Assembly (NCBI GenBank): GCA_016280895.1
Contig: JAEEHM010000087.1
Coordinates: 1 to 45,241 of the forward strand
From: Bacillota bacterium
Lineage (GTDB): Bacteria; Bacillota_I; Bacilli_A; ML615J-28; CAG-698
Reading direction: 5' to 3'
DNA: 45,241 bases
Below, piece by piece: positions 40,230-45,241 of the stretch; within the stretch, counting starts at the first letter, position 1, and every line of letters starts with the position of its first letter. The translations under genes were made by a program, and so were the position numbers. Below the pieces are notes generated by a model, which saw nothing but the letters and a program-made list of their open reading frames with translations, made no database searches and was not told where the DNA came from.

Positions 40230-41324
40230 CTAAAAACTTATCGTTCCATCATATTTGTCTTTATATCCCATTAAATCACATATACACAAATAAGCAGCAT
40301 ATTTCTTTGCTAATTTCTTATTTGTTGCATGAACTACTCTTTCAATGTTTTCACTTTCAATTATACAAGTACATTCCCAACGTGAATTACCTTCTTCATC
40401 ATATACTTCTTTATCTGGAATTATATATTCAGGCATTGAAATCCATTCTTTTTGAGCTAATTCTTGAAGTGCATTTATTGAATTATCTATTGTTAAATCT
40501 TCTTCTTTCGGACAATCATCCTCAATTGATGCTAAAAAGCCTTCTCTCTCCAAATATAAATATGCATGTTTAGCACATTCATATCTTGCTTCTGATTTTG
40601 TTCTTCCAAGTCCTTGAAAATCTCTATAGGTATTATTATCACCTACTAAGCGCATCTCAACACTAAACCTGTTAAATCTTCCTTCATAAAGAAAACCTCC
40701 TGGTAATTCCTTGTAATAGTATTCTGGTGTCCTCTTAAATTCCTTTTGATACCATTGTTGTAGAAGTTGAACATAGTCAGTATCTTTAATAAATCCATTG
40801 TTAAAATAGAAATCAATATTTAACATAGCACATACAGAATTATATAAGCTTTCTTGATTCCAATTTGAATCAATTGCGATAGCACCAAGAATTGCTTCAA
40901 ACAAATCTGCTTTGGTTTTCATTTCATCTTTAACTTTTTGTTTTGTAGCACCTTTTCCTAAATACAGGAATTCTTCTAAGTGTCCCATTAGTTCAATTCG
41001 ATGTGCAAGCATCTTATTATCAACTAATGATTTCTTTATTTCAGTTAAATCCGATTCGTCAATGTTTTTCTCTGTCAAAAACTCATCAAATTCTTGAGAT
41101 GTAAGATTTCTTTCTGAACTTTTTAAGAATCCATAGCGATTTATAAGAATCTTAGTTACATAAAAATCTAATACCTCATCCCCTATAAATTCTAATACCT
41201 GATTTGACGCCCATCCATTTTCTTTAGCAAATGTTTTTTGGGTGAATGCTTGATCCAACAAATCCTTATTTCTAAAACGATAATTGATTTGTTCCTGAAT
41301 AAATTTTAAAGCTTCTTTTTCCAT
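40230..41324 (-). CDS. Accessory ribonuclease III with two double-stranded-RNA-binding domains
   Basis: This 364-aa protein is longer than housekeeping RNase III (about 230 aa). The catalytic domain has NQVLEFIGDEVLD (44-53 region) and ADLFEAILGAIAID (about 139-152). The positions equal to E. coli Glu41, Asp45, Asp114 and Glu117 are intact, while the Glu38 position is Gln. An insertion separates the motifs. Two dsRNA-binding domains follow, about 183-261 and 280-353. The ATG at 41351 lies inside a leader stem; AAGGAG before the ATG at 41324 sets the start. It heads an operon with a membrane protein and a HEPN-like protein. It is probably a dsRNA-processing defence or regulatory enzyme, not the housekeeping copy. 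Confidence 0.88.
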   Translation of the reverse strand: MEKEALKFIQEQINYRFRNKDLLDQAFTQKTFAKENGWASNQVLEFIGDEVLDFYVTKILINRYGFLKSSERNLTSQEFDEFLTEKNIDESDLTEIKKSLVDNKMLAHRIELMGHLEEFLYLGKGATKQKVKDEMKTKADLFEAILGAIAIDSNWNQESLYNSVCAMLNIDFYFNNGFIKDTDYVQLLQQWYQKEFKRTPEYYYKELPGGFLYEGRFNRFSVEMRLVGDNNTYRDFQGLGRTKSEARYECAKHAYLYLEREGFLASIEDDCPKEEDLTIDNSINALQELAQKEWISMPEYIIPDKEVYDEEGNSRWECTCIIESENIERVVHATNKKLAKKYAAYLCICDLMGYKDKYDGTISF

Positions 41325-41338
41325 TTTTTTCTCCTTTT

Positions 41339-41531
41339 CTAGAGAAAACAAAAAGACCTAGATCCACTACCCCTATGTTCGACAAAAAAGGAGTATTTCT
41401 AAGTCCAACTAATTAAAATATAAATTTACTTAATTCATTTTGACTTATTATTTATCACTTGCATAATAAAGAATAAGTGTACATAAATTATGTCTAAAAT
41501 ATTTAGATTAACCAGACTTTGTTTTCTCTAG
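41339..41531 (-). promoter_or_regulatory. Self-complementary 5' leader of the RNase III mRNA
   Basis: CTAGAGAAAACAAA at the predicted 5' end (41531-41518) is perfectly complementary to the 14 bases at 41352-41339, which directly adjoin the AAAAGGAG ribosome site. Inside the loop, CTCCTTTT (41393-41386) is complementary to that ribosome site. The leader could therefore form a double-stranded target or switch. There is no gene in the leader. Confidence 0.75.
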
Positions 41532-41535
41532 CATT

Positions 41536-41564
41536 ATTGTATCATACAAATAAAAATATGTCTA
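41536..41564 (-). promoter_or_regulatory. Promoter of the RNase III operon
   Basis: TAGACA (41564-41559), 17 bases, then TACAAT (41541-41536). The expected start falls within one or two bases of the first base of the leader stem. Confidence 0.7.
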
Positions 41565-41589
41565 CATTAAAAATTTATTTTTTAAAAAA

Positions 41590-41663
41590 GCTGCCCTGGT
41601 AAGCCTATCTCATTTTACATTGAGTATACTCCATCTAAATTTAAATAAGCTTACCATATAAGC
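41590..41663. repeat. 74-nt hairpin repeat, copy 2
   Basis: It has the same length and orientation as copy 1 at 38347. The shared core is the 27-nt segment between AAGCCTATC and TACTCCAT, while arms vary. In the arm, TGGTAAGC pairs with GCTTACCA where copy 1 has TGGGAAGC facing GCTTGCCA, so pairing changed along with sequence. Confidence 0.8.
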
Positions 41664-41673
41664 AATTTCCAAA

Positions 41674-41705
41674 ATAAAAAAAGCTGCATTAAAACTAATG
41701 CATCT
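41674..41705 (-). terminator. Terminator-like hairpin
   Basis: TGCATTA / TAATGCA with a 4-nt loop is followed on the minus strand by GC and TTTTTTT. No gene directly precedes it except a possible 21-codon frame without a ribosome site. Confidence 0.6.
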
Positions 41706-41782
41706 ATTTCTTCATCTTAAAATTTCTAAGATATTCCACCAACAACAAAATTATATCATTATTATTCATAAAAATAAATATA

Positions 41783-41820
41783 AATCCCAAAAAAGACCCT
41801 TACGGGTCTTCTTTGGGATT
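41783..41820 (-). terminator. Strong two-part terminator hairpin
   Basis: AGACCC / GGGTCT (loop GTAA on the minus strand) is enclosed by AATCCCAAA / TTTGGGATT. On the minus strand the inner stem is followed by TTTTTT. It would end any transcript coming from 41.8-42.3 kb. Confidence 0.8.
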
Positions 41821-42099
41821 AATCTTTCTCCTGTATCTATTTCAAAAAAACAAAAAGTAACTTGCATCATACAATGCTGAATAAAAAAGGTTCAAAGTCA
41901 CTATTGTTTAATCAAAATAATCTTAAAAATAATAATTTAACGGAATCAGGCTTGCAGGGCAATGCAAGCCTGTAATCCTTATAAAGAGGGTTGAATAATC
42001 AAAGAAAAAAATAAACAATTTGTTTTCGAGAAAAGGATTTATTTATGAAGTTATATTTTTTTCTTTACATTTATTCTTGGTCTTGAACTTCAAAACCCG
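41783..42099 (-). ncRNA. Candidate structured RNA of about 315 nt
   Basis: On the minus strand TTGACA (42134-42129), 17 bases, then TAAACT (42111-42106) form a plausible promoter. The transcript would end at the hairpin at 41783. Inside it a perfect 10-bp stem, CAGGCTTGCA / TGCAAGCCTG (41947-41973, loop of 6), stands out in otherwise AT-rich DNA. No protein frame with a ribosome site fills the region. It does not match RNase P, tmRNA or SRP RNA signatures that I know. Confidence 0.4.
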
Positions 42100-42171
42100 A
42101 GTATTAGTTTACTCTTTTTAATCTTATTTGTCAATAAAAATTTACATGAAAACATTTACACATGTATACTT

Positions 42172-42342
42172 CTATTTACTTAACTTTTCAATAATACTAT
42201 TCACTAAATTTAATTCAGCTTTAAGACTATCTTTGTCTTTAGCATCAGCTTCAGTATCAATTAAATTTTTTAAATTATCTTGATACTCCTTTAAAATTGA
42301 TTGTAATTCAAATACTTCATTGTTTGATAAATCGATTTTCAT
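42172..42342 (-). CDS. Small charged helical protein (56 aa)
   Basis: An ATG at 42342 follows GGGGGA at ideal spacing and opens 56 codons (MKIDLSNNEVFELQSILKEY ... VNSIIEKLSK). The product is acidic-basic and helical throughout, compatible with a coiled coil. No family is recognised. It stands alone between a terminator at 42377 and the candidate RNA at 42099. The strong ribosome site and amphipathic pattern make it a likely real gene. Confidence 0.65.
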   Translation of the reverse strand: MKIDLSNNEVFELQSILKEYQDNLKNLIDTEADAKDKDSLKAELNLVNSIIEKLSK

Positions 42343-42365
42343 ATCTTCCCCCTTTCATCCATATT

Positions 42366-42403
42366 ATAAAAAAAGAAAGGGCATTAAATAAATATTTGCC
42401 CTT
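42366..42403 (-). terminator. Intrinsic terminator of the gene at 42453
   Basis: AAGGGCA / TGCCCTT with a 13-nt loop is followed on the minus strand by TCTTTTTTT. Confidence 0.75.
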
Positions 42404-42452
42404 CTCTGTATGTATTATTATACTACTTTATTTCAAAAAAAGAAATACTTTT

Positions 42453-42947
42453 TTATAAATCTTTTGCTTTTATTGCTTCCTTTTCTTTTCTAATACGATC
42501 TAACTCAAATCTATTGATATTTTTATCAATAAAAATATCTAGGTTCTTCGCATATTGATTAAAATCATATTTTAATTCGATACCCTTAAATCTTTGTAAG
42601 TAATATCTAGTGAAAGCATCACAATCTAATTTAGATTCAGAATATGATAATTCCTTTTCAATTCTATTATCTGATACCCAAGCACGATATTCATAGCTTG
42701 TATCCTTAAATTTACCTTTAGCATGTGCTAATCTTTCTTTCATTTGATATAATTTACGATATTCTACACAAATGATTTCCATTAATTTAATTTCATCTTT
42801 TTTTAATTTCTTATTAATGGCTAAATAATTATCATGTAATAATAATTTATAAGGTGTATCTTCACCTAAATTTTCAAATTTGATTTTGTATATTTCTATT
42901 TCTAGAAAATCTGCCACTTCTTTTTGAAATTTTTTGATTTTAAACAT
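42453..42947 (-). CDS. Unknown 164-aa protein, degenerate metallopeptidase-like
   Basis: This soluble, basic-helical protein is preceded by GAGGAT. The segment ESKLDCDAFTRYYLQ recalls the E-x-x-A-D-x-[FY]-A third-ligand helix of ImmA/IrrE or DUF6782-type metallopeptidases. The region where H-E-x-x-H would be expected reads IICVEYRKLYQM, with no histidine pair. It may be a non-catalytic relative, or the likeness may be chance. It is a single-gene unit with its own terminator. Confidence 0.7.
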   Translation of the reverse strand: MFKIKKFQKEVADFLEIEIYKIKFENLGEDTPYKLLLHDNYLAINKKLKKDEIKLMEIICVEYRKLYQMKERLAHAKGKFKDTSYEYRAWVSDNRIEKELSYSESKLDCDAFTRYYLQRFKGIELKYDFNQYAKNLDIFIDKNINRFELDRIRKEKEAIKAKDL

Positions 42948-43020
42948 TATTATATCCTCGCATTATAAATAGTATTTCTCCTCTTACTATTTTTATTTTA
43001 GTTCTTTAATGTTTGAATAA

Positions 43021-43509
43021 TTATTGTTGATTCTTTTCTGCTAATAATTTGTTGATTTTTTCTTCTAATTCTTTATTTTTTATTTCTAGACGTCTAATAT
43101 CATCTTGCATTTCTAGTATATATGACTTTGTGAGAAAATCAATTCTTTCAGTATTAGCTGAAATATAATGTAGAATAGTAAGTTCTATAACTAAAGCAAG
43201 TATATATATTATAAAAGTAATAAAAGCATCAATTTGAAAATTAACAAGCGAAATAATTGCAAATATTATACAAAATATTAAGGCTATAATGATGAATACT
43301 GAATAAACAGTAATTGCAACTCGATTATTATTCCATTCAGGAATTCTTCTTTTTATCGGTTTTTGTTGATAATTGGTGAAAATATTATTTTCATTTTTCT
43401 TTTGATCTACTTTTATTTTTAATTTAGTTTGACAAAAAGGACATTCTGCTACCTCAGTTCCTTCTTTTACCTCAAATACTTCATGACATTTAAAACACTT
43501 AATCTTCAT
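43021..43509 (-). CDS. Zinc-ribbon, membrane and coiled-coil protein (162 aa)
   Basis: The N-terminus has CFKCHEVFEV and CPFCQTKLKI, a two-CxxC zinc ribbon. Two hydrophobic segments follow (about 67-90 and 95-113), then a C-terminal coiled coil (MQDDIRRLEIKNKELEEKIN). AAGGAG precedes the ATG. The layout resembles the plus-strand zinc-ribbon proteins at 23862 and 24467, but the sequence is different. Function unknown. Confidence 0.78.
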   Translation of the reverse strand: MKIKCFKCHEVFEVKEGTEVAECPFCQTKLKIKVDQKKNENNIFTNYQQKPIKRRIPEWNNNRVAITVYSVFIIIALIFCIIFAIISLVNFQIDAFITFIIYILALVIELTILHYISANTERIDFLTKSYILEMQDDIRRLEIKNKELEEKINKLLAEKNQQ

Positions 43510-43638
43510 AAATCATTCTCCTTGAAACTTTTTATTCTATTTGTTTGTATTATTAAGAAAATCAAATAAAGCTGTGCATCCCATTTTAATAATATAGATA
43601 TAGATTAAATCTTGCTAATCAAGAAAACTCCTAAATAG

Positions 43639-43664
43639 CACTACTAGAGTAACTTCTAGTGGTG
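43639..43664 (+). terminator. Terminator-like hairpin next to the AlbA_2 gene
   Basis: CACTACTAGA / TCTAGTGGTG (one G-U pair, 6-nt loop) is followed on the plus strand by TTTTTAT. On the minus strand no T-tract follows at once, so its role after the AlbA_2 gene is uncertain. Confidence 0.5.
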
Positions 43665-43667
43665 TTT

Positions 43668-45005
43668 TTATCTTTCAAGAACTTTCCAATAACCGTTATA
43701 ATCATCGCCTACACGTTCAATATATTTTAATTCTTTCAACTTCTTAATAGCTCTTGAAACTGTTTTGTCACTTTTCTCTATTGTTTTAGCAATTTCACTT
43801 ATTCTGGCATAATTATTTTTCTTTATAGCAGATAAGACCTTTGTTTCTGTCTTAGTCATTTGGTCTTGGACATATTTTTGTCCTAGAGGTCGATAGAATG
43901 TAAATTTAAATCCTGATTTAGTATTTTCATATTCATATTTTACTTTAGCGAGTTTACATTCTTTAAATGCATTATCAAAACCATATCCGAATGATTCTAT
44001 TTCACATGTTTTAAATAATACATTTATAATTTTAGGGTTTAACATAATAGGTTCTTCATGTTTGATTGCAAAATCTTCAGGAGTATATCCATTTGGGAAA
44101 AAGCCAGGACTATATATGGTAACTCTATCTTTAAATACATTTATTTCAAAAGCCGTGTTTGAATCATATTTAGCATGACAAAATGCATTAACAACGATTT
44201 CTCTTAAAGCTTTTTGAGGAATTTCTGGATATTCTTTCCTTTGAGCAGAACCATCTAAAATTATCTTCCACTCAATAGAACTTAATACGAAAGTCAAAGC
44301 TTGTTCTATACATTCATAAATATTGCCTTCGAAATGATCTAATTTTAAGAAAGTATCTTTTGTTTCAGTTGCGAATGTAGCAAGTTTTAACAGTATAGGC
44401 TTATTCTTTGAAAATAATACATTACCAGCATTATTTAATGTGTCTTTAGAAGCAGAAATTAGACCAAACTTTTTTAAAACATCAATCGAACCACTATATT
44501 CAAAAGGAATTCTTTTATTAGAGAAGCCTCTATTAACTTCATCTCTTAACAATTTTTCATCTACGTCATTTAAAGAAACATTTGAATCATCTTTTTCCCA
44601 TGAAGAATAATCTTTTTTTAAATCTTGAAATAATTTTTCTAATTCTTGATTAGTCATTTGTTTATCTTCATCTGAAAACCTTAAAAAGTACTTTCCATCA
44701 GCAGAGTATGGAACCCTATTACCACTAAAATAAACCTCAATAAAAGTTCTTCCATCGTCTGATGATTTCTCATTAACTTCAAATTCACATTCAGGTTTAA
44801 GTCTAGATCTTATAGCTTTTGAAATATCTCTCAACGTTTCTTTTCCAATATCTTGACCGATTACATCTCCATTATCTCTTACTCCAAAATATAAATATCC
44901 GTTTTGATGTTTATTTAATATAGCAGAAATTGATTGTATCCCTTCTTTAATTTCAGCAGTTGTTTTCTTGAATTCGATAAGTTCATTTTCTTTTCCAATA
45001 TTCAT
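43668..45005 (-). CDS. AlbA_2 / Schlafen-like regulator with GHKL-type and winged-helix parts
   Basis: This is a 445-aa protein. The N-terminal AlbA_2 domain (about 1-125) shows ENELIEFKKTTAEIKEGIQS, then GYLYFGVRDNGDVIGQ. A central ATP-binding-like part has ALREIVVNAFCHAKY and INVFKDRVTIYSPG, and a C-terminal winged helix has ILSAIKKNNYARISEIAKTI-type turns (VLSAIKKNNYARISEIAK). This is the common 'ATP-dependent DNA helicase RecG-related/putative transcriptional regulator' architecture. AGAGGT before the ATG at 45005 sets the start, rather than the earlier one at 45044. A palindrome in its promoter suggests self-control. Confidence 0.85.
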   Translation of the reverse strand: MNIGKENELIEFKKTTAEIKEGIQSISAILNKHQNGYLYFGVRDNGDVIGQDIGKETLRDISKAIRSRLKPECEFEVNEKSSDDGRTFIEVYFSGNRVPYSADGKYFLRFSDEDKQMTNQELEKLFQDLKKDYSSWEKDDSNVSLNDVDEKLLRDEVNRGFSNKRIPFEYSGSIDVLKKFGLISASKDTLNNAGNVLFSKNKPILLKLATFATETKDTFLKLDHFEGNIYECIEQALTFVLSSIEWKIILDGSAQRKEYPEIPQKALREIVVNAFCHAKYDSNTAFEINVFKDRVTIYSPGFFPNGYTPEDFAIKHEEPIMLNPKIINVLFKTCEIESFGYGFDNAFKECKLAKVKYEYENTKSGFKFTFYRPLGQKYVQDQMTKTETKVLSAIKKNNYARISEIAKTIEKSDKTVSRAIKKLKELKYIERVGDDYNGYWKVLER

Positions 45006-45042
45006 AGCAATACCTCTTGGACATTTTAAATTTCTCAAGGAC

Positions 45043-45071
45043 ATTATATCATGTCTTAGACAAAATTACAA
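45043..45071 (-). promoter_or_regulatory. Promoter of the AlbA_2 gene with palindromic spacer
   Basis: TTGTAA (45071-45066), 17 bases, TATAAT (45048-45043). The spacer holds the perfect palindrome TGTCTTAGACA (45052-45062), a likely operator. Confidence 0.65.
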
Positions 45072-45215
45072 CAAAAGCACTAGATTTTTTAGCAGATAAT
45101 TGTTATATTACAATACATATGAGACTTTTGTATATTGTATAAAATGCAAAAATGATTTATACTCTTAATGAAGAAGAAACAACCAAAATAATTCTTCAGA
45201 AAGGATATAAATCAC

Positions 45216-45241
45216 ATGTCTATTATAGCACACTTTCAATA
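45216..45241 (+). CDS. 5' end of an unidentified gene (partial)
   Basis: AAAGGAT stands ten bases before an ATG at 45216, and the frame (MSIIAHFQ) is open to the window edge. Eight residues are too few to name a product. Confidence 0.4.

Noticed and set aside
41704-41769. A 21-codon minus-strand frame (MNNNDIILLLVEYLRNFKMK...) just before a terminator, like a type I toxin
   Set aside because: The hydrophobic start and basic end are tempting, but there is no ribosome site. The TATAAT that could be its promoter lies inside the frame. Kept only as a remark.
41698-41880. A 60-codon plus-strand frame
   Set aside because: It runs antisense across two strong terminator hairpins, has no ribosome site and has a low-complexity product.
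41940-41980. tRNA or riboswitch reading of the GC-rich hairpin
   Set aside because: There is no acceptor/T-arm pattern, no CCA-end context and no match to riboswitch cores that I can recall; only a simple hairpin is certain.

Overview
The window is very AT-rich Firmicutes-type DNA. Strong Shine-Dalgarno sites precede most genes, and TGA is used as a stop (for example by the antitoxin ending at 11375 and the HipB-like gene ending at 13392), so this is genetic code 11 and not a Mycoplasma/Spiroplasma code. An oxygen-sensitive class III ribonucleotide reductase (nrdD, nrdG) and a thioredoxin-reductase relative lacking NADPH motifs point to an anaerobe, most likely a gut Bacilli/Erysipelotrichia/RF39-like lineage. 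Nothing in the window fixes the species.

Region 1 (1-19.3 kb) is mostly housekeeping, dotted with toxin-antitoxin loci. On the minus strand lie the first codons of a probable formate-tetrahydrofolate ligase, a Na/phosphate transporter, a folate-type ECF S component, an AEC permease, ftsZ and a three-gene operon of small unknown proteins. On the plus strand are an acyltransferase-like protein, nrdD with a fused glutaredoxin-like domain, and the thioredoxin-reductase relative. These are followed by a RelBE/ParE-type module, a flavodoxin, a PlsC-type acyltransferase and a three-gene HipBST-like module with three evenly spaced operators. A minus-strand operon runs tgt - two lipoproteins - nrdG - Cys-rich esterase lipoprotein.

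Region 2 (19.4-24.9 kb) is accessory: a 46-bp tandem repeat, an orphan AbrB-type protein, a DUF3990 (ADP-ribosyltransferase-like)/XRE pair, a CpXC zinc-ribbon protein, a MerR-like regulator and two zinc-ribbon membrane proteins. Two copies of a ~200-nt intergenic element lie directly behind the DUF3990/XRE operon and the CpXC gene. Each looks like a small RNA gene with its own -10 box, a UUCG-capped terminator and an anti-Shine-Dalgarno segment inside a conserved long-range stem.

Region 3 (24.9-37.4 kb) is a minus-strand defence island: two tandem cytosine-5 methyltransferases, a Z1-domain ATPase, a GHKL/MORC-like ATPase, an unknown 308-aa protein, a DUF6339-like protein, a PD-(D/E)XK nuclease and an unknown 143-aa protein, nearly all touching or overlapping. 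A macro-domain protein and a WYL regulator follow.

Region 4 (37.5-45.2 kb) holds two proteins with HEPN-like R-x4-H motifs, a DIP1984-family protein and an accessory RNase III with two dsRNA-binding domains. The RNase III mRNA leader can fold into a 14-bp stem starting at the predicted 5' end and ending next to the ribosome-binding site. The RNase III, membrane-protein, HEPN-like and DIP1984 genes are bracketed by two 74-nt imperfect-hairpin repeats. An AlbA_2-type regulator ends the window.

The most unexpected signal joins regions 2-4. Five minus-strand promoters share an 18-bp near-palindrome, consensus TGTRTCAAAWTTGAYACA, placed exactly 10 bp upstream of a perfect TATAAT, with no normal -35 box. 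They stand before the CpXC gene, the methyltransferase operon, the DIP1984 gene and both candidate small RNAs, which suggests one shared regulator for the accessory genes.
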